Source: Paenibacillus sp. FSL H7-0357 (lineage in GTDB: Bacteria; Bacillota; Bacilli; Paenibacillales; Paenibacillaceae). From it: a stretch of 64,000 nt of DNA. Both the position numbers and the translations under genes were made by a program. The stretch spans positions 4,526,001 through 4,590,000 of the forward strand of contig NZ_CP009241.1 in the NCBI RefSeq assembly GCF_000758525.1, read 5' to 3'. The notes under the pieces were generated by a model that made no database searches, was not told the DNA's origin, and saw only the letters and a program-made list of their open reading frames with translations. This document shows, piece after piece, positions 50,489-59,642 of the stretch (positions are counted from its first letter, which is position 1; each line of letters begins with the position of its first letter).

Positions 50489-52795
50489 TTACAAGTCTGG
50501 ATGCTCATGTTTCGCTTTCAGGCGGTTCCAGCGGCGTTGTACTTCGTTCTCGAAGCTGCGCAGCGCAGGCTCGTTCTCAGGCTTCAGCAGATGGCGGGTT
50601 TTGCCCATCGTCTTCAGCCAAACCGAGACCTCTACCCGTTTATTCTTGTCTTCCGGATTGTACGTAATATTCGTCGCTCCTTGCTCTACTTCGTAGAGCG
50701 GGAAGAAACAAGACTCGACAGCCAGGGATACGATGTCGGTTCCATCCTTGTCTTCGGACATCCAGTTCAGCGGGCAGGCAATCAGAATCTTGCCATAGAC
50801 CAGACCTTCATTCTGAGCATACCATTGTGCTTTGGCCGCTTTCTTCAGCAGATCCTGCGGGTAAGCCTCACAGCCGGTGAACACATAAGGAATGTTCGTA
50901 GCCGCCATAATTTGCGCGGTGTCTTTATGCTGTGTTACTTTGCCCTGCTGGGTTTTCCCGATGCTGGATGTCGAAGTACGGTGTCCGAGCGGTGTAGAAT
51001 ACGATTGCTGTGCGCCTGTATTCATATAACCTTCGTTATCGTACTCCACGATGATCATCTTGTGGCCGCGCAGCGCTGCACCGATGGCCGGTCCCATACC
51101 GATATCCATCCCGCCATCGCCGGTAACCATGACAAAGGTAAAGTCCTCTTGCAGGCCCAGTCCATCCAGCTCGCCGCGGCGTTTGCGTTCCCAGAACATT
51201 TCCACGACACCGGACAGCGTAGCTGCACCGTTCTGGAAGAGGTTATGAATAAACGTCGATTTGTGGGAGGAGTACGGATAACCTGTTGTGGTTACCATTG
51301 CGCAGCCCGTGTGGTAGAGAGCTACGATATCTCCTTCAATCCCTTTGAAGAATAGCTCGAGGCCCGAGAAAATACCGCAGCCTGGACAAGCACCGTGACC
51401 CGGTGACAACCGTCTAGGCTTCTTCATCAGGCTACGGACCGGAGGCACCTTCACACTCAGCTTGCCGGTCACTTCATCCTGCTTCACTGTAATCAGGCCG
51501 GTCTTGAGCGACTCGAAATTCATCGGTTTCAGCAAACGTTTCGGAGCTTTTTCCGCTTCACCAGGATTATGTCCATAATAATCGAACGGCACTTCTACGC
51601 GATCCGCGACCACAGCGTCCATGGCGAGCTGGAAGAAATGATGTCCATCTTCAGCGAAGAAATCCTTACCACCCAGTCCATAAATGCGGCTGATTACCTT
51701 GGTAGTGGTGTTGCCGTAAGTGAACAGGGCCGCCTTAATTTCGTTGACCATATTGCCGCCGTGTCCGCCAACAGAGTCAGCACGGTCCCCGACAGTGATC
51801 GCTTTAACGTTCTTCAACGCTACGGCAATTTGCTTCTGCGGGAAAGGACGAATCATATTCGGCGAGATCGCACCGGCTTTGATGCCTTGCAGGCGAAGCT
51901 GATCTACCACGTCCTTGATAATTTCGGAAGCGGAGTTCATCAGGAATACCGCTACGTCGGCATCCTCCATCCGGTATTCCTCAATCATAGGGTAATGGCG
52001 TCCGGTCAGCTCAGCAAATTCCTGGGCGATTTCCTCGAACACTTCACCAGCATTGTACATCGCTACCGATTGCTGGTAACGGTTGTTGATATAATCCGGT
52101 TCATTCATATAAGGACCTACCGTAACCGGATTGTTGCGGTCCAACGTATCGGTAAAACCGGTTGGCGGCTGTTCGCCTACGAACTTCTGAACATCCTCGC
52201 GGTGGGCGAAAGCCTGCACACGGCGTTTCTGGTGGGAGGTGAAATAACCGTCAGAAGCAACCATAACCGGAAGGCGGACCTTGGCATGCTCTGCCAGCTT
52301 CAGCGCCATCAGGTTCATGTCGTAGACGGACTGCGGATCACGGCACATCAGGATCGGCCAGCCGGTGTTCAGGGCAAAATACAAATCCGAATGGTCGCCA
52401 TGAATATTCAGCGGACCAGAAATGGAGCGGCAGACCAGGTTCATGACCATAGGCATCCGCGTACCGGCTTGTACAGGCAATTGCTCCAGCATGAACATAT
52501 AGCCTTGAGCACTGGTCGCGTTGAATACGCGTCCGCCTGCTGTAGAAGCACCATAACAAATCCCTGCCGAGCTGTGCTCGCCATCCGAAGGAACCAGCAT
52601 AATGTCATGCTGTCCGCTTGCTTTCATCGTATCAAGGAACTGGGCAACCTCCGTCGACGGGGAGATCGGGAAATAACCCATGACATGGTAATTAATCTGA
52701 TGTGCGGCATATGCCGCCATTTCATTTCCTGATTCATACAGGAATTTCTGTTCCACCTTGGCGGAACCTACTTCTTTTTCATAATCAATAGCCAC
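50489..52795 (-). CDS. 2-oxoacid:ferredoxin oxidoreductase, fused alpha-beta subunit
   Basis: Catalytic part of a pyruvate (or other 2-oxoacid):ferredoxin oxidoreductase, which makes acyl-CoA, CO2 and reduced ferredoxin. The 768 residues contain an alpha part (about 15-440; YFPISPSTEVAQFLD near 41-55 and a SDGEHSSAG loop near 69-77) joined to a beta part (about 460-768) with the cluster motif CPGCG at 470-474, a further Cys in YHTGC near 498, and the thiamine-diphosphate site GDGGMDIG at 559-566 with the Asn in DNEGYMNTG. Such alpha-beta fusion is less common than separate subunits. The exact 2-oxoacid is not certain. Confidence 0.9.
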   Translation of the reverse strand: MAIDYEKEVGSAKVEQKFLYESGNEMAAYAAHQINYHVMGYFPISPSTEVAQFLDTMKASGQHDIMLVPSDGEHSSAGICYGASTAGGRVFNATSAQGYMFMLEQLPVQAGTRMPMVMNLVCRSISGPLNIHGDHSDLYFALNTGWPILMCRDPQSVYDMNLMALKLAEHAKVRLPVMVASDGYFTSHQKRRVQAFAHREDVQKFVGEQPPTGFTDTLDRNNPVTVGPYMNEPDYINNRYQQSVAMYNAGEVFEEIAQEFAELTGRHYPMIEEYRMEDADVAVFLMNSASEIIKDVVDQLRLQGIKAGAISPNMIRPFPQKQIAVALKNVKAITVGDRADSVGGHGGNMVNEIKAALFTYGNTTTKVISRIYGLGGKDFFAEDGHHFFQLAMDAVVADRVEVPFDYYGHNPGEAEKAPKRLLKPMNFESLKTGLITVKQDEVTGKLSVKVPPVRSLMKKPRRLSPGHGACPGCGIFSGLELFFKGIEGDIVALYHTGCAMVTTTGYPYSSHKSTFIHNLFQNGAATLSGVVEMFWERKRRGELDGLGLQEDFTFVMVTGDGGMDIGMGPAIGAALRGHKMIIVEYDNEGYMNTGAQQSYSTPLGHRTSTSSIGKTQQGKVTQHKDTAQIMAATNIPYVFTGCEAYPQDLLKKAAKAQWYAQNEGLVYGKILIACPLNWMSEDKDGTDIVSLAVESCFFPLYEVEQGATNITYNPEDKNKRVEVSVWLKTMGKTRHLLKPENEPALRSFENEVQRRWNRLKAKHEHPDL

Positions 52796-52821
52796 TGTTC
52801 ATTCCACCTTTCTTCAGAAGA

Positions 52822-53838
52822 TTAAGACTGCGATATAAGATCGAATTGATGGTGCACCGTGTGACTGTCCGCATAGCCTTCCTTCTCACGCAGAATGGAC
52901 AGCGCAGAGGTCGGACAGGCGCCTACACATTTCAGGCAGCCCTTGCAATATTGATAGTCAATGCCCAGCAGGAACATTTGCGAGCGGCCTTTGCGGTCGA
53001 GCCGTTCTTCCCAGACAAAACACTGATCGGGGCAAACAGTATCGCACTGTGCACAGTGGATGCAGGATTCATTCTCATATGCAGGAATCATTCCGGAACG
53101 GGAAATACTCAGATTCTTGAGGAAGCTGCTGCCCGGGTTAATGATGGTTCCCCCCATCGGCTGGGTCTCATAGCCCAGCGCTGAAATGTCGGAACGTACA
53201 TATTCCGGCATGCTTTCGCCCTCCGGCAGCTCGAAGTCCATAAACTTCACTTCATTGAAGCCCCGTTCAAAGGTGGTAATTGCCGATTGTACAGCTTGCG
53301 GATATTTTTTGCCAAGAGATTTCTCAATTACGCCCTTCATGGTTTCGGTATCCAGGAAAGGACAAAGCCGGAACAACGCACCCAGCATCGCCATATTGAC
53401 CCGGTTCTTTTCTTTCAGGGCAATGCTTGTCGCATCGATCACCGCGATCGTGCCTGCCTTCATCTTGAGCAGCTCTTTCAGCTCCTCCGGCGTCTTGGCC
53501 GAATTCACAAGAACGGTACTGTGCTCATAAATGCCGCTTGTCACATTGACGGTTTTGGCTAGTGCTTCATGAAAAACCCCAACGACGTGTGGACGCTCAA
53601 CCGGCGAAGTATCGCGGATATGTGTGTCCAAATCACAGAAACGGATATGGGCCTTTACTGCTGACCCCTTCTTCTCCGAGCCGTAAGACGAAAAACTGAC
53701 GCCGTTCAGACCTGCGCCCACTACACCCGCTTCCGCGAGCATCTTACCGGCCAGATTCGCTCCCAGCCCTCCAATGGACTCCAGACGAATCTCAAAGAAA
53801 CCGAGATCGTTCAATTTTGGTAATTGTACCACCGACAT
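52822..53838 (-). CDS. 2-oxoacid:ferredoxin oxidoreductase, fused gamma-delta subunit
   Basis: The second polypeptide of the same enzyme. The gamma domain (about 15-200) binds CoA and begins ESIGGLGANLAGKMLAEA. The C-terminal delta part has two [4Fe-4S] ferredoxin motifs: C259, C262, C265, C269 (SCIHCAQCDTVCP) and C298, C301, C304, C308 (CKGCLKCVGACP). It is the first gene of the operon; its stop lies 26 bases from the start of the alpha-beta gene. Four ancestral subunits are thus present on two chains. The gene starts behind AAGGAAGGGG. Confidence 0.9.
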   Translation of the reverse strand: MSVVQLPKLNDLGFFEIRLESIGGLGANLAGKMLAEAGVVGAGLNGVSFSSYGSEKKGSAVKAHIRFCDLDTHIRDTSPVERPHVVGVFHEALAKTVNVTSGIYEHSTVLVNSAKTPEELKELLKMKAGTIAVIDATSIALKEKNRVNMAMLGALFRLCPFLDTETMKGVIEKSLGKKYPQAVQSAITTFERGFNEVKFMDFELPEGESMPEYVRSDISALGYETQPMGGTIINPGSSFLKNLSISRSGMIPAYENESCIHCAQCDTVCPDQCFVWEERLDRKGRSQMFLLGIDYQYCKGCLKCVGACPTSALSILREKEGYADSHTVHHQFDLISQS

Positions 53839-54193
53839 AACCCCTTCCTTAGTGTCAAGTAGAATAACATCCTTTTGACTTTTTCAACGATTGTAACTTG
53901 ATTTTGCAAGTCGCGAAGTGACATATCTTGCATTTTCCACGCTTTGGGAATCACATTTATTTATGGATTTTAGATGATTTCTTTATACGCGACAGAGTGG
54001 CGTTACTTTAATAGAAGGTAATCTGCCATACAAGCAACAATATATGAAAATTGTGTGAAAAATCCGTGTTTCCCAAGGTTTTTGTGGATACAAGGTCACC
54101 CTTAATTTAGCAATAAAATTAAAAATTAAGATGTTAAATTTATCACATTAATCATGATAAATATCACAGTTAGCATACTCTTCCCCCCACGAC
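53839..54193. other. Intergenic region upstream of the oxidoreductase operon
   Basis: About 350 bases without a supported ORF. A dyad ATTTATCA-N9-TGATAAAT lies at 54138-54162, about 300 bases before the operon start. I found no match to a Rex (TTGTGAA) or Fnr (TGTGA-N6-TCACA) site, so oxygen or redox control is not shown. The operon promoter is not clear. Confidence 0.4.
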
Positions 54194-54218
54194 AAAAAGA
54201 GCAGCCTCATAGCTGCTC
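54194..54218 (-). terminator. Intrinsic terminator of the TetR gene
   Basis: GAGCAGC and GCTGCTC pair around a six-base loop with TTTTT after it on the minus strand, about 30 bases past the TetR stop. Confidence 0.8.
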
Positions 54219-54246
54219 CACCTCAAAGCGTCAAATTATGCCCTGT

Positions 54247-54903
54247 TTATTTTGCTATAACAAGCGGCAAAAAAACATCATCAACAATCCCTATGAGGGT
54301 CTCATCCGTTACAGGCTCATGGGTTGTAAGTATTTCATACCGCAGTAAATCAGCGGGAAGCGCAATGACCCGGGCATTGATTGTCTCCAGACTAAGCTCT
54401 CCCCGTTTCTCAGCATTTTTCAAAATCGACTTCATGGCTGCTGTCAACTTGTCTTCACTTCTCGGCCGCATCAACTCCGGCAAAGAAGAAATTAAATCTT
54501 TGCCGTGGTATTCGACCATCAGACCATGCATGGTTTCAGCGCCAATCGTCTGCAGGGGTTTCGCAATTCCTTGAAGCAGGATAAACACATCCTTGCGCAG
54601 ATCGCCGGTATCGGGAGTGAAACTGGCAAGTTCAGGTTTGGGCACATGTTTGATTATAGCTGCCACAACAATCTTCGCTTTATTTGGCCAGCGGCGATAT
54701 ACGGCTGTTTTGTTGGTCTTAGCCCGAGCTGCGATTTTTTCCATCGTCAGCAGGGCATAACCAACCTCGCCCAGTTCATCCCAGGCAGCCTGCAATATCG
54801 CATTTTCGAGAATATCACCACGGCGGCGTGCGCCTGAGAGCTGATCATCATCACCCGTAACTTGGCTAGGTTGAGACACAGGGTCATTCTTTATTTCATC
54901 CAT
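54247..54903 (-). CDS. TetR-family transcriptional regulator
   Basis: A 218-residue repressor. The helix-turn-helix (about 30-75) contains ENAILQAAWDELGEVGYALL and TNKTAVYRRWPNKAKIV, the TetR pattern. The remaining helical part is the ligand and dimer domain, of the TetR_C_16-like sort. It is divergent from an MFS efflux gene, and a perfect 28-bp palindrome lies between them, so it almost certainly represses both. Inducer unknown. Confidence 0.9.
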   Translation of the reverse strand: MDEIKNDPVSQPSQVTGDDDQLSGARRRGDILENAILQAAWDELGEVGYALLTMEKIAARAKTNKTAVYRRWPNKAKIVVAAIIKHVPKPELASFTPDTGDLRKDVFILLQGIAKPLQTIGAETMHGLMVEYHGKDLISSLPELMRPRSEDKLTAAMKSILKNAEKRGELSLETINARVIALPADLLRYEILTTHEPVTDETLIGIVDDVFLPLVIAK

Positions 54904-54975
54904 GTAGATTCCCTTCTTTCACGTTTTCATCATTTCTTTATTGCTTTTATTGTGAGTATAATATATCTTATACAC

Positions 54976-55003
54976 ATTAGGTACGGTACGTACCGTACCT
55001 AAT
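54976..55003. promoter_or_regulatory. Perfect 28-bp palindrome, TetR operator
   Basis: The half-site ATTAGGTACGGTAC is followed directly by its exact complement, with no spacer. It is 73 bases from the TetR start and 24 bases from the MFS start, covering the region where both promoters must lie. Confidence 0.8.
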
Positions 55004-55026
55004 TATCTCATGAGAGGAGTCTTCAT

Positions 55027-56481
55027 ATGGTAAGAAATACTGCAAATAGCCAAAAGTCTCATAAGCCTCAGAAAGAAAAAATGGACCCGGTCATACTTAA
55101 GATAACCCTCATTCTGGTGTTTGGTGCGCTCGCACCGCTATTTGACTCGACAATGGTCAATGTGGCCATAAATACACTTACAGTGGATTTAAAAAGCACA
55201 GTCTCGCTCATCCAATGGGTTATAACAGGATATGTACTGGCCATGGGTATGACGGTGCCGGTTTCAGGCTGGGCTGTCAATCGTTTTGGCGGCAAAAAGG
55301 TATACATGTTCTCACTCGTTATATTTTTAGCCGGTTCCATTCTATGCTCTCTGTCGTGGAATCCCGGCAGCCTAATCGGCTTCCGGCTTCTGCAGGGGGC
55401 GGGTGCGGGAATCTTGATCCCGACTTTGCAAACAGTGCTTGTTCAAAGCGCTGGCGGCCGCAATCTTGGTCGTATAATGTCGATTATCGGCATTCCAACA
55501 GTGCTGGGTCCGATTCTCGGACCAGTACTGGGCGGCATTATCATCAATAGCTGGAGCTGGCGTTTTATCTTCTATGTTAATATTCCGGTCACTCTTATTG
55601 CTCTGGTGCTGGCGTGGCGGGGAATCCCGGCTGACGAACCTTCCTCAGACAAACAGTCCCTCGACATAATCGGTCTCCTGCTGATGTCACCCGCATTTGC
55701 CATACTGATTTACGGCATATCCCAGATCAGTGCTTATGGGGGTCTAAACAGTAGCAGAGTTGCGGTTCCGCTGTTGGTTGGCCTGTCCCTCATGACTGTG
55801 TTTATCGTCTACGCTTTGCGTACAAAAAAAGCACCGCTGCTTGACCTGCGTCTGTTTACATCCCGCGTTTTCTCCGCTTCGAATGTTACGGTCTTTCTTG
55901 CAGGCATGATCATGAACGGAGCCTTGCTCCTCCTGCCATTATACTATCAGCAGGTGCGTGGTGAAAGTGTACTGTTTACCGGACTCCTGTTGATTCCTCA
56001 AGGAATCGGTATGTTGTTGACCCGAGGTTGGATAGGTGGATTGGCCGATCGCATGGGATCGCGGCTTATTGTTATACTAAGTCTGGCGGTTACAATAGCT
56101 GCAACGCTTCCTTTTGCCGTAGCCGGCTTCGAAACCAGTCCGTTCTTGTTGGCAGCATCGTTGATGATACGGGGTGCGGCTTTGAACGGACTCCTGATTC
56201 CGGTCATGGTTTCAGCCTATGTAGGATTAAGCAAAGCACAAGTGCCTCATGCCAGTATTTCGTTGAGGATTTTCCAGACCATCGGGGGAGCATTCGGAGC
56301 AGCTATTCTGGCAACAGTCATCCAGCATGAACTTGCAGCTCACCCCGCACCCAATGTCAACACAGTTGCAGGGGCATATAATACTGCCTTCTGGTGGTTG
56401 ATTGGATTTGCTATTATCGCATTTTTGCCCGCACTGCTATTAACAACGCGTAAGGATAGATCGGTGTCCAAACAAATATGA
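55027..56481 (+). CDS. DHA2-family MFS drug exporter (EmrB/QacA type)
   Basis: A 484-residue proton-driven efflux pump with 14 predicted helices. Motifs typical of the group are DSTMVNVAINTL in helix 1 (about 40-51), WVITGYVLAMGMTVPVSGW (about 64-82), the motif-A loop NRFGGKKVYM (about 85-94), and motif C GPILGPVLGGIIINSWSW (about 162-179). AGAGGAG precedes the ATG. It is divergent from the TetR gene, which should repress it. Substrate unknown, probably cationic or lipophilic drugs. Confidence 0.92.
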   Translation: MVRNTANSQKSHKPQKEKMDPVILKITLILVFGALAPLFDSTMVNVAINTLTVDLKSTVSLIQWVITGYVLAMGMTVPVSGWAVNRFGGKKVYMFSLVIFLAGSILCSLSWNPGSLIGFRLLQGAGAGILIPTLQTVLVQSAGGRNLGRIMSIIGIPTVLGPILGPVLGGIIINSWSWRFIFYVNIPVTLIALVLAWRGIPADEPSSDKQSLDIIGLLLMSPAFAILIYGISQISAYGGLNSSRVAVPLLVGLSLMTVFIVYALRTKKAPLLDLRLFTSRVFSASNVTVFLAGMIMNGALLLLPLYYQQVRGESVLFTGLLLIPQGIGMLLTRGWIGGLADRMGSRLIVILSLAVTIAATLPFAVAGFETSPFLLAASLMIRGAALNGLLIPVMVSAYVGLSKAQVPHASISLRIFQTIGGAFGAAILATVIQHELAAHPAPNVNTVAGAYNTAFWWLIGFAIIAFLPALLLTTRKDRSVSKQI

Positions 56482-56540
56482 ACTTTGCCAAACTTATGTA
56501 AGAGAATGTTAGAATATAAATCTCCAGGTCTGAAAATTAC

Positions 56541-56562
56541 AAAAGCCCATCCGGAGATGGGC
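56541..56562 (-). terminator. Terminator between the MFS and GH8 genes
   Basis: GCCCATC-TCCG-GATGGGC on the minus strand, then TTTT; it lies 25 bases past the GH8 stop. Confidence 0.7.
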
Positions 56563-56587
56563 CAGGATTGCTGTAATTCTCAAAGGT

Positions 56588-57817
56588 TTAGTAAGTCCAC
56601 CAGTTACCCGACATCACAATCATCGAGAACAGCTTGATGCTGTCTTCATAGTAATCTTCCGCTGCGCTGCCTGCCGTATGGCTCCAAAGTGAATTCAGCC
56701 AGCTCTGGTTAGCCGAAGAGGTCATGGCACTTACCCCGAACGGAGCATAAAAAGCACCGCTGTTGTAGCTTCCGAAAGTGGTCCCATTGAGCTTGTAGCC
56801 ATCCTTAATATTGCCCGGCGTATTGCTGACTTTAGTCTTGATCCAGCTGTTGAGCTGGTTAAGCTGGGATAAGGCTCGGTTGTCTCCCGAGATCAGGTAA
56901 TCGGTTGTAATCCGCCATGGGGTACGACAGGAATTATAGTTATAGTGCCCGTCGTTGGCATCTTCAAGGAAGTTGGCTGGCGCCGGTTTGTATACCCCTC
57001 CAGAGTAGACCACGAAGTCGGGCAGCAAACCGGTGGTAGTGCTATAGCCTGTATACAGGCTGTTGATGATCGTATAGGTTTTATCTGCAACGTTTTGCCA
57101 GCGGGTATCTCCGGTTGCTGCTTGAAATGCCTTTAAATGACCCAGCATAAAGTCCGATGGCCGGGTAGCGGTATTGTACGAGCCGCTGTTCGCCCAATCG
57201 CCGAGACGGATGGTCCACTGCGTCTGATTGATTTCATCGTCCATAATTGCATTTATAATGTGATTGGCTGCCTGCAGATAGTTAACTGTGCCGCCGCTGC
57301 CCCACTGTTTGTCTGCGAGCAGGAGCGAGTAGGCGATATCCATATCACCGTCCGTAGCAGAATCTTCCCCCTCGATATTCTCAAAGCTGCTGTTCTGCTT
57401 CCACGACATCAGGTAAGGATTAAGAGAGCTGGGATGTTCGGTGTAATAATTATACAGTCCGTCAAAATAAGTCTGTGCGTTGCTGTCATAACCACCCATA
57501 AGTACCGTGAACAGCATACCGTAGCCATGGGCTTCGGATACAGTTTCGCCAGCCGAATTATATTTTACGTAATATTTTCCTGTGCCTGCCGGTTTCAGAT
57601 AAGCCGCTTTCCAGGCATTCCATTTGGTTTTTACCGAGTTGTCCATACTTGTCTGTGTGACATGGTTAGGCTTGATTGTGCCGCTCGTATAAGTCGTATG
57701 CTGAGGGAAAGGTTTGTTTACAGCAGCAAATGCGGAACCAGCCGGCAGGATAAGTAGCGCCAGACAGAGTAACAAGAAGCTTTTCCAGCCAAGTTTATGC
57801 TTGCCTCGTCTTTTCAT
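56588..57817 (-). CDS. Secreted glycoside hydrolase family 8 (chitosanase/endoglucanase)
   Basis: An extracellular GH8 enzyme of 409 residues cutting chitosan or beta-1,4/1,3-1,4-glucans. The signal peptide (about 1-31) ends in SAFAA. The general acid is E95 in SEAHGYGM. The family signature SATDGDMDIAYSLLLA (153-168) contains D156. The motif NFLEDANDGHYNYNSCRTPW (282-301) offers E285, which is where chitosanase-type (GH8b) members place the base. I start at the ATG 57817 (TTGAGGAG upstream), removing a 12-residue extension. A LacI-type dyad lies at 57926. Confidence 0.92.
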   Translation of the reverse strand: MKRRGKHKLGWKSFLLLCLALLILPAGSAFAAVNKPFPQHTTYTSGTIKPNHVTQTSMDNSVKTKWNAWKAAYLKPAGTGKYYVKYNSAGETVSEAHGYGMLFTVLMGGYDSNAQTYFDGLYNYYTEHPSSLNPYLMSWKQNSSFENIEGEDSATDGDMDIAYSLLLADKQWGSGGTVNYLQAANHIINAIMDDEINQTQWTIRLGDWANSGSYNTATRPSDFMLGHLKAFQAATGDTRWQNVADKTYTIINSLYTGYSTTTGLLPDFVVYSGGVYKPAPANFLEDANDGHYNYNSCRTPWRITTDYLISGDNRALSQLNQLNSWIKTKVSNTPGNIKDGYKLNGTTFGSYNSGAFYAPFGVSAMTSSANQSWLNSLWSHTAGSAAEDYYEDSIKLFSMIVMSGNWWTY

Positions 57818-57925
57818 AAATGATTCACTCCTCAATAGTAGAATAAGAATCAATTGCGAAAATTAACCGGCGAAACCAGAGCTCCCCCCTCTCAAATGGA
57901 TCAATGAAACTTTCCGGCAGCAGCA

Positions 57926-57953
57926 GTGAAAGTTAAAGCGTTTTAACTTTCAC
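57926..57953. promoter_or_regulatory. 28-bp near-palindrome with central CG before the GH8 gene
   Basis: The arms GTGAAAGTTAAA and TTTAACTTTCAC enclose GCGT; 13 of 14 pairs match. The central CG and the T/A-rich shape resemble LacI-family sites, including catabolite (cre) sites. It lies 109 bases before the GH8 start. A second small dyad AATTCAG-N4-CTGAATT is at about 57971. Confidence 0.5.
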
Positions 57954-58064
57954 AACAAAAAAGATAATTCAGTTTCCTGAATTCGTCATGAAAGTAAGAA
58001 CATCTTTAATATATTATCCCTGTTATTTTCTGTCAATCAGTATTGTGTCTTGGATACCGAAATC
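57954..58064. other. Region between the GH8 operator and pncB terminator
   Basis: AT-rich sequence that should hold the GH8 promoter, on the minus strand, with the small AATTCAG dyad mentioned for the operator. No ORF is supported. Confidence 0.4.
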
Positions 58065-58106
58065 AAAAAGCTGCCCCCATCCGCAGATTGCCTGCAGGGG
58101 ACAGCT
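58065..58106 (-). terminator. Intrinsic terminator of the pncB gene
   Basis: On the minus strand AGCTGTCCCC pairs with GGGGGCAGCT across a loop, followed by TTTTT, 32 bases past the pncB stop. Confidence 0.75.
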
Positions 58107-58137
58107 CGTCCATCACATTCTATTTAAAAAGCCTCTT

Positions 58138-59589
58138 CTACTCGATATCCTGTTGCATATGCTCAGCGATCAGCTGCTGCTTGCGGTCCCACACCTGCTC
58201 GCTGAGATTCACGCGGTACACCTCAGGATTGAGTATGCGCAGATACTCAGGCCAGAACAGGTCGAGCTGCTCCTGATGGTAGCGGCGGATCTCATTCAGC
58301 TCCGGTAATTTATAAACCTGGAAACCATTGACGTAGATTGGCTCCAGCATCGGCAGCGCCTCGTAACGGTCCACATGCTTCTTCATATACGGATGCAGCG
58401 GATTAAACAGCTTCAATCGGGCACCGCTGCGCGGGCCAGTTTCTTCAGGGAAGCTGATATAATCGGCCAGCGCCTTGCCATTGGTGCCGACAATCCGGAA
58501 CACTTCCTTCTTGCCCGGCGTAGATACTTTTTCGGGGTTGGAGGAGATTTTGATCGTCGGTACCATTTCACCGGAAGGGGACTCAATCTCCACCAGCTTG
58601 TACACTCCGCCGAGGGAAGGCTGATCGGATGCCGTAATCAGCTGTGTTCCCACACCCCAGGTATCTATGGCAGCTCCCTGCGCCTTCAAGTTCATGATCG
58701 TGTTCTCATCGAGATCATTGGAAGCGACGATCTTGACATACTGCAGTCCGGCTTCATCGAGCATCTTGCGTGCCTGGCGTGACAAATAGGCCAAGTCTCC
58801 GCTGTCGAGCCGGATGCCGTTCATGCGTTTACCCTCTGCCTCCAGCTTCTTCGCGGTGTTAATCGCATGCGGCACACCGCTGCGCAGCGTGTCAAATGTA
58901 TCCACCAGCAGCGTAACGCCATCCGGCAGCACCTTGGCATAAGCATCAAACGCCTCCTGTTCGCTGGCGAAGCTCTGCACCCATGAATGGGCATGTGTGC
59001 CCTTCGTGGGTATGCCGAACATTTTGCCGGCCAACATATTGGAGGTGGCATGGAAGCCGCCGATATAAGCCGCACGTGCTCCCCACACCGCTGCGTCGGC
59101 TTCCTGAGCACGCCGTGTGCCAAACTCAAGCAGAATATCATCCGGCGCCACCTGCTTGATACGGGAAGCTTTGGTGGCGATCAGCGTCTGATAGTTCATG
59201 AAGTTCAGGATGGCAGTCTCCACAAGCTGAGCCTCCATGATCGTTCCTTCCACACGAATCAGCGGCTCATCGGGAAAGACAAGCGCTCCTTCCTTCATGG
59301 AATGGATGCTGCCCTGGAAATGAAACTGCAGCAGCTCCTCCAGAAAAGCAGGTGCATAATTCTCCTCCTGCTCAGACAAGTAACGGATGTCTTCCTCAGT
59401 GAAACGCAATTCACTGATGTACTGAGCGATCCGCTCCAGGCCCGCGAACACAGCAAAGCCGTTCCCGAAGGGAAGCTTGCGGAAATAGGCTTCGAATACA
59501 GCCTTGCGTTTATGGCTTCCATTCACCCAGTGGGCGTACATCATATTAATCTGATATTTGTCCGTATGTAGAGCAAGCTCTCTCCTCAA
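58138..59589 (-). CDS. pncB: Nicotinate phosphoribosyltransferase
   Basis: Converts nicotinate, PRPP and ATP to nicotinate mononucleotide in NAD salvage. The 483-residue protein shows the family features: the N-terminal LHTDKYQINMMYAHW segment, the phospho-acceptor His region KGTHAHSWVQSF (about 200-211), FGTRRAQEADAA near 160-171 and GIRLDSGDLAYLS near 264-276. The TTG start at 59589 is chosen because AGGAG lies eight bases before it; the longer frame to 59613 starts with GTG and lacks an RBS. It follows pncA in the same direction 53 bases away. Confidence 0.92.
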   Translation of the reverse strand: MRRELALHTDKYQINMMYAHWVNGSHKRKAVFEAYFRKLPFGNGFAVFAGLERIAQYISELRFTEEDIRYLSEQEENYAPAFLEELLQFHFQGSIHSMKEGALVFPDEPLIRVEGTIMEAQLVETAILNFMNYQTLIATKASRIKQVAPDDILLEFGTRRAQEADAAVWGARAAYIGGFHATSNMLAGKMFGIPTKGTHAHSWVQSFASEQEAFDAYAKVLPDGVTLLVDTFDTLRSGVPHAINTAKKLEAEGKRMNGIRLDSGDLAYLSRQARKMLDEAGLQYVKIVASNDLDENTIMNLKAQGAAIDTWGVGTQLITASDQPSLGGVYKLVEIESPSGEMVPTIKISSNPEKVSTPGKKEVFRIVGTNGKALADYISFPEETGPRSGARLKLFNPLHPYMKKHVDRYEALPMLEPIYVNGFQVYKLPELNEIRRYHQEQLDLFWPEYLRILNPEVYRVNLSEQVWDRKQQLIAEHMQQDIE

Positions 59590-59642
59590 ATCCTCATCTC
59601 CTAGTATCTTCACTGCTGCATCTGCAGGTGCTATAGTTTTCT

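Noticed and set aside
51569..52732. 387-codon plus-strand ORF over the alpha-beta oxidoreductase gene
   Set aside because: It is antisense to a clearly conserved enzyme and has no family features.
53839..54193. Rex or Fnr binding site before the oxidoreductase operon
   Set aside because: Sequences resembling TTGTGA occur, but no complete palindrome of either type is present.
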